Under the pieces are notes generated by a model. It had not been told where the DNA came from. It made no database searches and saw only the letters and a program-made list of their open reading frames with translations. A stretch of 64,000 bases of DNA from positions 310,001 through 374,000 of the forward strand of contig NZ_MUHR01000006.1 in NCBI RefSeq assembly GCF_002105285.1. The letters are read 5' to 3'. The DNA is from Planktotalea arctica (GTDB taxonomy: Bacteria > Pseudomonadota > Alphaproteobacteria > Rhodobacterales > Rhodobacteraceae). A program made the position numbers and the translations under genes. Of this stretch, positions 36,476 through 46,349 are shown piece after piece. How positions within the stretch are numbered: the first letter of the stretch is position 1; every line of letters begins with the position of its first letter.

Positions 36476-37207
36476 ATGAGATGCCCGCAATTTACATTGA
36501 TTTCGGCTGTTTGGCTTGGCGCTTGGGGTGCGACAGGGCTACACGGCGAGCCGCGCGCGCAATTCAACCCGGGCGCGCCCACAAGCGCGGCCACGCTTTC
36601 AAATGAGGCGTTATCGCGGTTTGCGCCGCAAAGCGCGCCTCGCCCGAAACGGCGCGTGGGCGGCGACGCAGTGCCGCGGGCACGCTGGGATCATCGCCCC
36701 GCGGGGCGCATCTGGACGCGCGCTGCGATTTCCGCGCTTAAGGCACATGGCCGTCCGATCCTACAGACCGTGCCGCGCGATATTGAACAGTGGTGCCCGG
36801 CCTATTCAGCGGCGGACTTGGATCAGCGCGCCGCCTTTTGGGCAGGCTTCCTGTCGGCGCTGGCCAAACACGAGAGCACTTACAGGCAGGCCGCCGTCGG
36901 GGGCGGGAGGCGTTGGTATGGGCTTTTGCAAATTCTACCCGCGACGGCGCGGGGTTATAAATGTACCGCGCCCAGCCGCGAGGGGCTCAAGCACGGCCCG
37001 TCAAATCTAAGCTGCGCCATTCGCATTCTGGCCGTGGTCATGCCGCGCGACAAGGTGATGGCCAGCAAGGACACGCGCTGGCGCGGGGTTGCGGCGGATT
37101 GGGGCCCGATGCGGATCAGCGCCAAACGCGAGGATATCGCGGGTTGGACACGCCAGCAAAAATACTGCCGCAAATCAGGTGCCGTGCGACCGCGTATGCG
37201 GCCCTGA
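36476..37207 (+). CDS. Lytic transglycosylase SLT-domain protein
   Basis: A 243-residue exported protein with a C-terminal SLT domain. The signal peptide (FTLISAVWLGAWGATGLHG) ends near residue 24, followed by a basic, proline-rich stretch. The catalytic glutamate lies in ALAKHESTY, with YGLLQILPATARGYKC and a later NLSCAIRIL segment as in other family-1 transglycosylases. These enzymes cut peptidoglycan between MurNAc and GlcNAc in the periplasm. Another frame starting at 36415 also begins with a signal-like sequence but leads nowhere, so it is not used. The ribosome-binding site is weak. Confidence 0.82.
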   Translation: MRCPQFTLISAVWLGAWGATGLHGEPRAQFNPGAPTSAATLSNEALSRFAPQSAPRPKRRVGGDAVPRARWDHRPAGRIWTRAAISALKAHGRPILQTVPRDIEQWCPAYSAADLDQRAAFWAGFLSALAKHESTYRQAAVGGGRRWYGLLQILPATARGYKCTAPSREGLKHGPSNLSCAIRILAVVMPRDKVMASKDTRWRGVAADWGPMRISAKREDIAGWTRQQKYCRKSGAVRPRMRP

Positions 37208-37210
37208 CGT

Positions 37211-37648
37211 TCAGGACAAAAGCGTGAAGTGGTGACGCTCATACGGGATATCGTAGGATTTCAGCGCTTTCTCGATCGCATCGGCCTTTGGCACGCATTC
37301 ATAGGGCAGGCGAATTTTGCCACCCTGATCGGTGATCAAGGTCATGCGCAGGGAAAGATCAAGCCGCGTGTCGAGGCGTACCGATTTCAATTGGCCACGC
37401 GGTAGATGCGCGCCGCGCGCACCAGAGCGCCACTCGATTTTCTGCGCGTCGATGCGCAGCGTTGATGTGGCACCCGCGCCGATATCGAAGAGAGCGGGCA
37501 GGCTGACCGCGCCGAGCAGGAGCACGATCACCGGCGCGGCGTCGATCACGAAATAGAGGATTACCAGCGCGGCCCACCACGCGGCGACCCATCCGATCGC
37601 GGCTGCGCTGCGCGCAGAGCGGCTAAAGATATAGGCGCTAGCGCCCAC
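37211..37648 (-). CDS. Uncharacterised membrane protein with a PH-like tail
   Basis: A 145-residue protein starting at GTG inside the end of the SDR gene (11-base overlap). Two hydrophobic helices occupy about residues 15-57. The cytosolic or periplasmic tail (STLRIDAQKIEWRSG...LKSVRLDTRLDLSLRMTLITDQGGKIRLP) has the strand pattern of a PH-like or YdjM-like membrane-protein domain. I recognise no named family. Coupling to the SDR gene suggests cotranscription. It meets the transglycosylase gene tail to tail. Confidence 0.65.
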   Translation of the reverse strand: MGASAYIFSRSARSAAAIGWVAAWWAALVILYFVIDAAPVIVLLLGAVSLPALFDIGAGATSTLRIDAQKIEWRSGARGAHLPRGQLKSVRLDTRLDLSLRMTLITDQGGKIRLPYECVPKADAIEKALKSYDIPYERHHFTLLS

Positions 37649-38375
37649 CGGTCACATCCAGCACTGTACCCGTCACATAAGAGGCCTCATCCGACAGCAG
37701 CCAAAGCACGCCCTTGGCGACTTCTTCGGCGCTGCCCGTGCGCTGCATCGGCACCGATGAGGCAAATCGCGCAGCGCGATCGGGATCGCCGCCTTTGGCG
37801 TGAATGCCGGTTTCGATGATCCCCGGGCGCAGCGCGTTTACACGGATGCCCTGCGCGCAGACCTCGTCCGACAATCCCTTTGAAAAGGTCTCGATCGCCG
37901 CTTTGGAGGCGGCGTAATCCACATAGGTATTGGCCGAGCCAAGCCGCGCGGCGGCGCTGGAAATATTGACGATCGCGCCTTTGCTGCGGGCTTGCATGCG
38001 CAGCACCGCCTCTTTCGCCACAAGGATTGCGCCGATGACGTTCACATCGAACATCTCGCGCATGCGTGCGTAAGAAAGATCCGTCACGCGCGCGGTTTGA
38101 CCGACGATGCCCGCGTTGTTGATCAGCGCATCGAGGCCCGCAAACTCCGCGTCGATTTGCGCGAACATGGCAGTGATGTCCTCTGGTTTGCTCACATCTG
38201 CGCGGCACAGGATCACGCGCGCGCCTTGCGTTTCGCAATCGGCTTTCACCGCCTCTGCGCCAGCCTGATCAGAGCGATAATTAAGCGCGATATCATAACG
38301 CTCTGCCGCAAGCCGGGCGCAGGCGGCGCCGATGCCCGCGCTTGCGCCTGTGATCAAAAGGACAGGGCGGCTCAT
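37638..38375 (-). CDS. SDR-family oxidoreductase (FabG-like)
   Basis: A 245-residue short-chain dehydrogenase. TGASAGIGAACARL is the cofactor loop, NYRSDQ with its arginine suggests NADP(H), LINNAG follows, and the catalytic residues are Ser in NISSAAARLG and YAASK. The C-terminus GTVLDVTGG is typical. The substrate is unknown. It overlaps pepN by ATGA (38372-38375) and the membrane protein gene at its 3' end, making a three-gene unit pepN-SDR-membrane protein. Confidence 0.88.
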   Translation of the reverse strand: MSRPVLLITGASAGIGAACARLAAERYDIALNYRSDQAGAEAVKADCETQGARVILCRADVSKPEDITAMFAQIDAEFAGLDALINNAGIVGQTARVTDLSYARMREMFDVNVIGAILVAKEAVLRMQARSKGAIVNISSAAARLGSANTYVDYAASKAAIETFSKGLSDEVCAQGIRVNALRPGIIETGIHAKGGDPDRAARFASSVPMQRTGSAEEVAKGVLWLLSDEASYVTGTVLDVTGGR

Positions 38376-40924
38376 GCAGCCAATATCCGCGTGAGCATTT
38401 CTGTTGTGTCACGGCTGAGGCTTGGCTGCGCCAGAATGCGCTCGATCTCGGCTTTCATCATGGTTTGGCGGCCTGCATCGTAACGTTTCCACGTCTGAAA
38501 CGCAGAGCACATGCGCGCGGTGGTTTGCGGGTTAAGCGGGTCAAGCGTGATCAGCCAATCGGCGAGCAGCGTGTAGCCTTTGCCCGAAATGTGGTGAAAG
38601 CCCGCGTGGTGCATCGCAAGCGCGCCGAGCGTGGCGCGGAAGCGGTTGGGGTTCTTGTGATCGAAGTCAGCGTGCTGCGTGAGGGTTTCGGCCACCTTTG
38701 CGGTGTCCTCTGGTGCGGCGTAGCTGACTTGCAGGCCGAACCATTTGTCCATCACGAGGCGGTCGTGTTTCCATTGCTGGTAGAATTTGGCAAGGGCGGC
38801 ATCGCCAACATTCTCTTGCAACAGACAGGCAAGCGCAGAAAGCTGCTGGGTCATATTATCCGCGCTGTCATATTGCTCCTGCGCGGCCTTGCCCCCATCG
38901 AGGCGCGAACCGAGCGCGAGCACGGCATTAGCAAGCGCGCGTTTGCCAGCGGGTTCAGCCTCGGGCGAATAGGGGCCGGTGACTTGGCAGGCCGCATAAA
39001 TGCGCGGCAGGGTGTCCTGCATGTGCTGCGCCATCGCCAGTTTCAGGGTTTGCACCGCGTCATAGATCGCTTGGGGATCAGACGTAACGCCTTTGTCGGC
39101 TAGGATTTGTGTCAGGTCTGACTGGCTTGGCAATCCCAGCATCAGCGCGCGGGTGGCGGGATCGAGCGTGTCATCGCGCAACACGGCGAGCATGCCATCA
39201 AGGTAGCCTGCACTTGGCGCGGCGCCGGTCTCGATCATCGCCAGTAGGGTGGATTTCGCGAGTTCGCGCCCCGCTTCCCAGCGGTTGAACGGGTCGGTAT
39301 CATGGGCGAGCAGGAACGCACGCTGCGCGTCATCGGTGTCACGCTCAAGGATCACGGGCGCAGAAAAGCCGCGCAGGATGGAGGGGGTAGGTTTGGCGCT
39401 GAGGCCCTCCCATTTGAAACTTTGCTGGCGCTTGCTCATTTCCAGAACCTGCGTAGCCACGATTTCTTTGCCATCCACGCCAAGCAGACCCACGGCAATC
39501 GGGATCACGCGAGGCTTCTTTTGCGGCTGGCCCGGCGTGGGCGGGGTTTCTTGGCGGAAGGTCAGCTTGTAACGGCCATTCTTGTAGCTTTCCTTGACGT
39601 GCAGGCGCGGGGTGCCTGCGGACGTATACCAGCGCTTGAAGCGTTTGAGGTTGCGGCCTGTGACCTCCTCGAACACCTGTAGCCAATCCTCAATCGTGCA
39701 GGCCTGTCCATCGTGGCGATCAAAGTAAAGATCGAGCGCTTTGGCATAGGCTTCGTCCCCGACGAGGGTTTTCAGCATGCCAATGACTTCCGCGCCCTTT
39801 TCATAGACGGTCGCGGTATAGAAATTGTTGATCTCGACAAAGCTGCCTGGTCGCACGGGATGGGCGAGGGGGCCGCCATCTTCGGCAAATTGGCGTCCAC
39901 GCAGATCAATAACGTCAGAGATACGTTTGACGGGGGCAGAGCGCAGATCGGAGGTGAACTGGCTGTCGCGGTAGACCGTCAGCCCTTCTTTCAGGCAAAG
40001 TTGGAACCAGTCGCGGCAGGTGATGCGATTGCCGGTCCAGTTGTGGAAGTACTCATGGGCGATGATCGCTTCGATGCGTTCAAAATTGCTATCGGTCGAA
40101 GTCTCGGGGGACGCGAGCACGCAGGAGGAATTGAAGACGTTCAGGCCCTTGTTTTCCATTGCGCCCATGTTGAAATCATCGACCGCGACGATATTGAAAA
40201 TATCCAGATCATATTCGCGACCATAGACTTTTTCGTCCCAAATCATCGACTTTTTCAGCGCTTCCATGCCGAAGGCGCATTTGTCTTCGTCGCCCGCGCG
40301 CACGTAGATGTTCAGATCGACATCCTTGCCGGACATGGTGGTGAAGCGGTCGGGATGGGCCACCAGATCGCCCGCGACCAGCGCGAACAGGTAGGCGGGC
40401 TTGGGCCAGGGATCATGCCATTCGGCAAATCCATCGCCACTGTCGCCGGGATTGCCGTTGGACAAAAGCACGGGATGCGGGCCCTCAACGCGCACGGTGA
40501 AGGTGCTCATTACATCGGGGCGGTCGGGGTAGTAGGTGATTTTGCGAAAACCCTCGGCCTCGCACTGGGTGCAATACATGCCACCCGACATATAAAGCCC
40601 CTCAAGCGCGGTATTGGTTTCGGGGCTGATTTCGACCTCTGCCTCGAAGATAAACGGCTCATCGGGAGCATCGCAGCTCAGCCCTTCTTCGGAAATCTGC
40701 GGTGTGATCGCCTCGCCGTTGATCTTCGCCCATTTCAGATCAAGCTGCTCGCCGTGCAAAAAGAACGACTTGTCGGTCGCATCAGGGTTTGGCGCAAAGG
40801 CGATGCGCGATATCACGCGCGTGGCTTTGGGGGCGAGTTTGAACCTGAGATGCACAGACTGCGCAGTATATCCGAAGGGCGTGTAGTCTTTGAGGTAGAT
40901 CGTCTTGGGGGCGGCGTCGCGCAT
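38372..40924 (-). CDS. pepN: Aminopeptidase N (M1 family)
   Basis: An 850-residue cytosolic zinc aminopeptidase. The substrate-recognition motif GAMENKGLNVF and the zinc site HEYFHNWTGNRITCRDWFQLCLKEGLTVYRD (HExxH plus the distal Glu) are intact. The C-terminal helical domain runs to LAQPSLSRDTTEML. The ATG at 40924 has AGGAGAGC upstream and gives the usual start, so the upstream in-frame ATG at 40999 is rejected. Length matches the E. coli-type PepN of about 870 residues. Confidence 0.96.
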   Translation of the reverse strand: MRDAAPKTIYLKDYTPFGYTAQSVHLRFKLAPKATRVISRIAFAPNPDATDKSFFLHGEQLDLKWAKINGEAITPQISEEGLSCDAPDEPFIFEAEVEISPETNTALEGLYMSGGMYCTQCEAEGFRKITYYPDRPDVMSTFTVRVEGPHPVLLSNGNPGDSGDGFAEWHDPWPKPAYLFALVAGDLVAHPDRFTTMSGKDVDLNIYVRAGDEDKCAFGMEALKKSMIWDEKVYGREYDLDIFNIVAVDDFNMGAMENKGLNVFNSSCVLASPETSTDSNFERIEAIIAHEYFHNWTGNRITCRDWFQLCLKEGLTVYRDSQFTSDLRSAPVKRISDVIDLRGRQFAEDGGPLAHPVRPGSFVEINNFYTATVYEKGAEVIGMLKTLVGDEAYAKALDLYFDRHDGQACTIEDWLQVFEEVTGRNLKRFKRWYTSAGTPRLHVKESYKNGRYKLTFRQETPPTPGQPQKKPRVIPIAVGLLGVDGKEIVATQVLEMSKRQQSFKWEGLSAKPTPSILRGFSAPVILERDTDDAQRAFLLAHDTDPFNRWEAGRELAKSTLLAMIETGAAPSAGYLDGMLAVLRDDTLDPATRALMLGLPSQSDLTQILADKGVTSDPQAIYDAVQTLKLAMAQHMQDTLPRIYAACQVTGPYSPEAEPAGKRALANAVLALGSRLDGGKAAQEQYDSADNMTQQLSALACLLQENVGDAALAKFYQQWKHDRLVMDKWFGLQVSYAAPEDTAKVAETLTQHADFDHKNPNRFRATLGALAMHHAGFHHISGKGYTLLADWLITLDPLNPQTTARMCSAFQTWKRYDAGRQTMMKAEIERILAQPSLSRDTTEMLTRILAA

Positions 40925-41020
40925 GGGGCTCTCCTGCTGGGTTGCTCTTAACGTAATGATCGCAGCCGCAGGGACAAGCGCGCTTTTGACCTTTGGCACG
41001 ACGGGGCTAAGTGAGCGCGA

Positions 41021-42532
41021 ATGACAACGCTGCTTTGGCTCAAACGGGATTTACGGGTGCATGACCATCCGGCGCTGGCGCGTGCGGCGTCCTTTGGTGC
41101 GCCTGTTGTTCCGCTTTATGTGATCGAGCCAGAATACTGGGCGCTGCCCGATACCTCCGCGCGGCAATGGGGCTTTACGCGAGAGTGCCTGGGATTGGTT
41201 GCAGAGGAGTTCGCGGGCTTAGGTGCGCCTTTGGTGGTGGAGCAGGGCGATGCGGTGGAGTGCCTTGCGCGCGCTGTGGACAGGTTCGCAGTAAAGCGCA
41301 TCGTCAGCCATGAAGAGACGGGCAATCTGTGGACCTACAAGCGGGATTTGCGTGTTAAGGCATGGGCGCGCGCTCAGGGCATCATCTGGGACGAGCTGCA
41401 GGGCTGCGGAGTGCAGCGGCGCCTGCAAGGGCGCGATGGTTGGGCCAAAGGGCGCGACGCCTATATGTTTGCGCAGCGCGTCGATGTGCCAAAGGCGCTG
41501 GCGCCGATTGCGGCGCAGCACAGTCAAATCCCTGATCTGGACCTTGGCGATGATCTATGTCCACAGCGTCAAACGGGGGGGCGGCCAGAGGCACTGTCCC
41601 TGCTTGGCGGCTTCCTGAGCGAGCGCGGCAAACCATACCGCAAGGCCATGTCCTCGCCGTTGGCGGGGGAATGGGCCTGCTCGCGGCTTAGTCCGCATAT
41701 TGCGCTTGGTAGTATTTCCCTGCGCGAAGTGGTGCAGGCCACGGCAGCGCGCCAGCGCGAGGTAAAGGGTACGCGCGAGGGCTGGGGCGGCTCGCTCAAA
41801 TCGCTACAAAGCCGCCTCGCGTGGCGCGATCATTTTATCCAAAAGCTCGAAGACGCCCCGCGCATCGAGATCCGCTGTCTGCACTCCGCCTATGAGCGCC
41901 TGCGCCCGTTTGAAAGCGACGGGGCACGCCTGCGCGCTTGGGCTATGGGCGAAACGGGGGTGCCTTTTGTGGATGCCTGCATGCGTTATCTGCGCGCGAC
42001 GGGCTGGCTTAACTTTCGCATGCGCTCCATGGTGATGGCCTTTGCGTCCTATCAGCTCTGGCTCGATTGGCGCAGCACGGGGCCTATTCTGGCGCGGCTG
42101 TTCACGGATTACGAACCTGGCATCCATTGGAGCCAGGTGCAGATGCAATCGGGCACGACTGGGATGAACACGATCCGCATCTACAACCCGATCAAACAGG
42201 GCTTGGATCAGGATCCAGAGGGGGTCTTTACCCGTCGCTGGTGCCCCGAACTTTTCAATGTGCCGCTTGATACCCTGCAAGAGCCATGGCTTTGGAACGG
42301 GGCGACGGGGCTGGCTTACCCGGAGCCGATTGTCGATGTGGCTGCTGCCGCCCGCGCGGCGCGCGAAGCGGTCTGGGGCGTGCGCAAAGGCGGCGCGTTT
42401 CGCAATGAGGCAGCGCAAATCGTAGACAAACATGCCTCTCGCAAAGATCGCCAAGGGCGCTTTGTGCGCGATGGCGCACGCAAAACGGCGAAGGTGGAAA
42501 AGGATACACGGCAAATGGGCTTTGATTTTTAA
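41021..42532 (+). CDS. Cryptochrome/photolyase-family flavoprotein
   Basis: A 503-residue protein with an N-terminal photolyase alpha/beta domain (LLWLKRDLRVHDHPALARA) and a C-terminal FAD-binding helical domain (FVDACMRYLRATGWLNFRMRSMVMAFASYQL). The segment usually written NWxW...GTG in CPD photolyases is here DYEPGIHWSQVQMQSGTTGMN, followed by IRIYNPIKQG, which marks a divergent branch. It may repair UV lesions or act as a light sensor. A DUF2256 gene follows directly (TAAATG). The protein is cytosolic. Confidence 0.88.
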   Translation: MTTLLWLKRDLRVHDHPALARAASFGAPVVPLYVIEPEYWALPDTSARQWGFTRECLGLVAEEFAGLGAPLVVEQGDAVECLARAVDRFAVKRIVSHEETGNLWTYKRDLRVKAWARAQGIIWDELQGCGVQRRLQGRDGWAKGRDAYMFAQRVDVPKALAPIAAQHSQIPDLDLGDDLCPQRQTGGRPEALSLLGGFLSERGKPYRKAMSSPLAGEWACSRLSPHIALGSISLREVVQATAARQREVKGTREGWGGSLKSLQSRLAWRDHFIQKLEDAPRIEIRCLHSAYERLRPFESDGARLRAWAMGETGVPFVDACMRYLRATGWLNFRMRSMVMAFASYQLWLDWRSTGPILARLFTDYEPGIHWSQVQMQSGTTGMNTIRIYNPIKQGLDQDPEGVFTRRWCPELFNVPLDTLQEPWLWNGATGLAYPEPIVDVAAAARAAREAVWGVRKGGAFRNEAAQIVDKHASRKDRQGRFVRDGARKTAKVEKDTRQMGFDF

Positions 42533-42703
42533 ATGCCGCGCGGGATCAAGAAAGAACACTTGCCCAGCAAGGACTGCGCGCGCTGCGGCAAGCCCTTTGC
42601 ATGGCGCAAGAAATGGGCGCGCGATTGGGATGAGGTGAAATTTTGCTCCGAGCGGTGCAAGCGTGAGAAGGGCTCCGAGAAACTTTCGCAAATTTCCAAA
42701 TAG
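42533..42703 (+). CDS. DUF2256 protein (56 residues)
   Basis: A 56-residue basic protein beginning directly after the photolyase stop (TAA then ATG). [35 protein letters not shown] carries two CxxC-type pairs, CARC and FCSERC, and fits the DUF2256 pattern, a likely treble-clef zinc ribbon. DUF2256 genes are often next to photolyase/cryptochrome genes, as here. Whether it assists lesion binding is unknown. Confidence 0.9.
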   Translation: MPRGIKKEHLPSKDCARCGKPFAWRKKWARDWDEVKFCSERCKREKGSEKLSQISK

Positions 42704-42785
42704 TCTTTTCGGTGGCCGCGTTGTTGCCCAATCCAGATTTCTGCCTTAGGTCGTACGCGACGGTATACAAAAGCAGGAGAGTCGC

Positions 42786-44930
42786 ATGACGCAGCGGATA
42801 GAAAAGCATGGTTTGCAGGTCGATACGATCCTTGCCGACTTCATCGAAAACGAGGCGCTGGACGGCACGGGAGTTGCTGCGGACACGTTCTGGGCAGGTC
42901 TGTCAAAGCTGACCCATGAGCTTGGCCCCAAGAACCGCGCATTGTTGGCAAAGCGTGAAGATATCCAAGCTAAGGTTGACGCCTGGCACATTGCACACCG
43001 TGCGAAGGATATAGAGCAGAGCGTCTATTTGGACTTCCTGCGCGAGATTGGCTATTTGCTGCCCGAGGGCGCGGATTTCGAGATTGAAACAACCAATGTG
43101 GACCCCGAAATCGCCAGCATCGCAGGCCCGCAACTGGTGGTTCCAATCACCAATGCACGCTTTGCGCTGAATGCGGCGAACGCGCGCTGGGGCAGCCTGT
43201 ATGACGGGTTTTACGGCACCGATGCGATGGGCACGCCCGCACCAAAGGGGCCTTATAACAAAGGACGCGGTGCGCGCGTTGTGGCCAAAGCACGGGTGTT
43301 TCTGGACGAAGCGTTTCCAATTGACGGCGCCTCGCATGCGGATGCGCAGCGCTATCATGTGAAAGACGGCGCGCTGCTGGTGGATGATTGTCCGCTGGAC
43401 AGCCCCGAGAAATTCATCGGCTACAAAGGCCATCCTAAAGCGCCTGAGGCGGTGTTGCTGCGCAATAATGGGCTGCACGTGGAACTGGTCTTTGATCGCA
43501 CCCACCCTATCGGGTGCCGCGATCAGGCGGGGCTTGCGGATGTGGTGCTGGAAAGCGCGCTTTCGGCGATTATGGACTGCGAGGACAGTGTTGCCTGCGT
43601 CGATGGCGAGGATAAGGCGCTGGCCTATCGCAACTGGCTGGGCCTGATGCGCGGCGATCTTGAGGAGACCTTTGAGAAGGGCGGCGCGCAGATGACGCGG
43701 CGCCTGAACGGGGATCGCACTTACATGGCCGCGAATGGCGGCGATGTGACCTTGAAGGGCCGCGCGCTTTTGTGGGTGCGCAATGTGGGTCATTTGATGA
43801 GCAACCCTGCGGTTCTGGACCGCGATGGCATCGAGATTGGCGAGGGGATCATGGACGCGCTGTGCACCGTGATGATCGCCATGCACGACCTGAAACGCGA
43901 GAGCGGCAATTCCACCCATGGCTCGGTCTATATCGTGAAGCCGAAGATGCACGGCCCGGAAGAAGTTGCCTTCGCCGATGAAATTTTCGCGCAGGTCGAG
44001 CAGGTTTTGGGCCTGCCCAAAAATACTGTGAAAATCGGTATCATGGATGAGGAGCGCCGCACCTCGGCCAATCTCAAGGAATGTATCCGCGCCGCGAAAT
44101 CGCGCGTCGCCTTCATCAACACCGGCTTTCTGGATCGCACGGGCGATGAAATTCACACCTCGATGGAAGCAGGACCGTTCAGCCGCAAGGATTTCATCAA
44201 GCGCAAGCCTTGGATCGGGGCCTATGAGAACCTGAATGTGGACATTGGTTTGGAATGTGGTCTGCAAGGAAAAGCGCAGATTGGCAAAGGCATGTGGGCC
44301 ATGCCTGATCTAATGGCTGCGATGCTGGAGCAAAAGATCGAGCATCCCAAATCCGGCGCGAATTGCGCTTGGGTGCCAAGCCCGACAGCGGCGACGCTGC
44401 ATGCTCTGCATTATCACAAGGTTGATGTGTTTGCGGTGCAGGACAAGCTGAAGGCGGGCGGGCGGCGTGCCTATGTGGAGACGCTGCTCGAAGTGCCTTT
44501 GGCGAACTACCAGAAATGGAGCGAGCCGCAGGTGCAGCGCGAGGTCGAGAACAATGCGCAAGGCATTCTGGGCTATGTGGTGCGCTGGATCGATCAAGGT
44601 GTGGGTTGCTCAAAAGTACCTGATATCAACGACGTAGGCCTGATGGAGGATCGTGCAACCTGCCGTATTTCGTCTCAGGCGCTAGCGAACTGGCTGCATC
44701 ACGGCGTGGTTAGCGAAGATCAGGTGCGCGCGGCGATGCAGAAGATGGCAGAGGTCGTGGATCGTCAGAACGAGGGCGATAACCTTTATCGCAAGATGGC
44801 GCCGGGCTTTGATACCATCGCCTATAAGGCGGCCTGCGAGTTGGTGTTTGAAGGGCGCGCGCAGCCCTCGGGCTACACGGAGCCGGTTTTGCATGCGCGC
44901 CGTTTGGAACTGAAGGCAAGCGTTTCTTAA
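42786..44930 (+). CDS. glcB: Malate synthase G
   Basis: A 714-residue single-chain malate synthase G that condenses glyoxylate with acetyl-CoA. [30 protein letters not shown], the substrate-binding [15 protein letters not shown], and WVGNVGHL-like [14 protein letters not shown] are present, with the catalytic aspartate in the C-terminal VEDRA-type segment ([16 protein letters not shown]). Length matches the long G form, not AceB. AGGAGAG lies before the ATG. The gene downstream encodes a GlcG-like protein, as in glycolate loci. Confidence 0.97.
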   Translation: MTQRIEKHGLQVDTILADFIENEALDGTGVAADTFWAGLSKLTHELGPKNRALLAKREDIQAKVDAWHIAHRAKDIEQSVYLDFLREIGYLLPEGADFEIETTNVDPEIASIAGPQLVVPITNARFALNAANARWGSLYDGFYGTDAMGTPAPKGPYNKGRGARVVAKARVFLDEAFPIDGASHADAQRYHVKDGALLVDDCPLDSPEKFIGYKGHPKAPEAVLLRNNGLHVELVFDRTHPIGCRDQAGLADVVLESALSAIMDCEDSVACVDGEDKALAYRNWLGLMRGDLEETFEKGGAQMTRRLNGDRTYMAANGGDVTLKGRALLWVRNVGHLMSNPAVLDRDGIEIGEGIMDALCTVMIAMHDLKRESGNSTHGSVYIVKPKMHGPEEVAFADEIFAQVEQVLGLPKNTVKIGIMDEERRTSANLKECIRAAKSRVAFINTGFLDRTGDEIHTSMEAGPFSRKDFIKRKPWIGAYENLNVDIGLECGLQGKAQIGKGMWAMPDLMAAMLEQKIEHPKSGANCAWVPSPTAATLHALHYHKVDVFAVQDKLKAGGRRAYVETLLEVPLANYQKWSEPQVQREVENNAQGILGYVVRWIDQGVGCSKVPDINDVGLMEDRATCRISSQALANWLHHGVVSEDQVRAAMQKMAEVVDRQNEGDNLYRKMAPGFDTIAYKAACELVFEGRAQPSGYTEPVLHARRLELKASVS

Positions 44931-44983
44931 CGCGAAATCACCTAAACCCGTCCAGAGTTATAAATGAAAGAGAGCCCTAAATA

Positions 44984-45403
44984 ATGGTTACTTTAGAGCA
45001 GGCCCGCACAGTCATCGCAGCAACGCTGCAAACAGGCGCAAAGATGGGGCTCAAACCCCTATCGGTTGCTGTGCTTGACGCAGGGGGGCATTTGATAGCG
45101 TTCGAGCGTCAGGACGGCGCATCGCCGGGGCGTTACGCGATTGCGCAGGGCAAAGCCTATGGTGCGGTTATGCTCGGCATGCCCGGCTCTGCGCAGATGG
45201 CGCGCGCTGATCAGCAAGGCTATTTCATGGCCGCTGTGAATGGTGTTTTTGGCGGACAAGTTGTGCCGGTGCCAGGCGGTATCCTGATTAAAGACGGTGA
45301 AACGGTGGTCGGTGCCGTCGGTGTTACTGGCGATACATCTGAAAATGACGCTGAGGCAGGGCTGGCCGGATTGGCGGCTGCCGGTTTGGTTGGCGTCGCT
45401 TGA
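44984..45403 (+). CDS. GlcG/HbpS-family protein
   Basis: A 139-residue DUF336 protein. It shows the family pattern KPLSVAVLDAGGHLIAFERQDGA, a RYAIAQGKAYGAVML helix, and GGILIKDGETVVGAVGVTGDTSENDAEAG. GlcG is encoded with glycolate and malate synthase genes, and the related HbpS binds heme. Its function here is unknown, but the position after glcB fits the glycolate/glyoxylate context. A terminator follows 48 bases after the stop. Confidence 0.88.
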   Translation: MVTLEQARTVIAATLQTGAKMGLKPLSVAVLDAGGHLIAFERQDGASPGRYAIAQGKAYGAVMLGMPGSAQMARADQQGYFMAAVNGVFGGQVVPVPGGILIKDGETVVGAVGVTGDTSENDAEAGLAGLAAAGLVGVA

Positions 45404-45451
45404 GAATGAAGCGGCATTCGCGCGCATAACTTCTTGAAAAATGAACAAAAG

Positions 45452-45479
45452 GGCGCTGTGTTTTGCAGCGCCTTTTTTT
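45452..45479 (+). terminator. Rho-independent terminator after the glcB-glcG unit
   Basis: GGCGCTG (45452-45458) and CAGCGCC (45466-45472) form a perfect seven-base stem with a seven-base loop, directly followed by seven T residues (45473-45479). Confidence 0.92.
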
Positions 45480-45569
45480 GTGTGGCCCAAGGCTCGTAAT
45501 CTGCTCCATTGCAAGCCTGCCCTGAGACGCGATATAGGCTGATGAAACATTAAACACTTCGGAGCCCGC

Positions 45570-46349
45570 ATGACGCGCCCAATCGTAGGTATTATTTCCA
45601 ACTCGTATTTGATAAATGATCAATATCCCGCCCATGCGGGGGGAACTATGAACTCCGAGGCGATTGCCGAGGTTTCGGGTTGTATGCCTTTGCTGATCCC
45701 CACCGATCCACGCTATGTGTCTGTCCCCGAATTGCTGGAGCAGTGCGACGGCTTTTTGCTGACCGGCGGGCGACCCAACGTGCATCCTGAAGAATACGGC
45801 GAAGCGGAGACCGAAGCGCATGGCGATTTTGATCGGGAGCGCGACGCGATCACCCTGCCGCTGGTGCGCGCCTGCGTCGAGCGGGGGCAACCCTTTTTCG
45901 GGATTTGTCGGGGCTTTCAAGAGGTGAATGTCGCTATGGGCGGCACGCTTTATCCTGAAATCCGCGATCTGCCGGGGCGGATGAACCACCGCATGCCGCC
46001 CGATGGCACGCTGGAGGAAAAATTCGAGATCCGTCACAAGGTATGCCTGAGCGAGGGCGGGATGTTTCACCGCCTGTTTGGCGCGCGCGAGGTGATGACC
46101 AATACGTTGCATGGGCAGGGGATCAAACGCGCAGGCGCTCGGATTGTGATTGACGGCGAGGCCGAGGATGGCACGCCAGAAGCGATCTACGTGAAGGACG
46201 CGCCCGGATTTACTGCTTCGGTGCAATGGCATCCCGAGTGGAATGCGGCGGCTGATCCGGTCTCAAGGCCACTGTTCGAGGCCTTTGGCACCGCTGCGCG
46301 CAGCTATCGCGCTGCCCGGCTTGGAGCCGCAAAGCGCAAGAGCGCCTAA
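45570..46349 (+). CDS. Class C26 gamma-glutamyl hydrolase (PuuD-like)
   Basis: A 259-residue class I glutamine-amidotransferase-like hydrolase. The nucleophile is Cys113 in FGICRGFQEVN, and the catalytic His221-Glu lies in SVQWHPEW. LLTGGRPNVHPEEYG is the expected oxyanion strand. PuuD-type enzymes split gamma-glutamyl-GABA or related amides in polyamine breakdown. No other puu gene is nearby, so the substrate is open. The gene converges with the RTX gene without a gap. Confidence 0.9.
   Translation: MTRPIVGIISNSYLINDQYPAHAGGTMNSEAIAEVSGCMPLLIPTDPRYVSVPELLEQCDGFLLTGGRPNVHPEEYGEAETEAHGDFDRERDAITLPLVRACVERGQPFFGICRGFQEVNVAMGGTLYPEIRDLPGRMNHRMPPDGTLEEKFEIRHKVCLSEGGMFHRLFGAREVMTNTLHGQGIKRAGARIVIDGEAEDGTPEAIYVKDAPGFTASVQWHPEWNAAADPVSRPLFEAFGTAARSYRAARLGAAKRKSA

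Noticed and set aside
36415-36606. A short frame starting with a signal-like sequence upstream of the transglycosylase
   Set aside because: It runs into a different frame from the SLT domain and ends without a recognisable domain. The SLT frame has its own signal peptide.
39713-40951. A 412-codon plus-strand frame opposite pepN
   Set aside because: pepN has its full set of motifs on the minus strand. The plus frame has no ribosome-binding site or family resemblance.
42903-44267. A 454-codon open frame on the minus strand opposite glcB
   Set aside because: It is antisense to a complete, well-conserved malate synthase. Its composition (high His, Arg and Ala) is that of a shadow frame in high-GC DNA.
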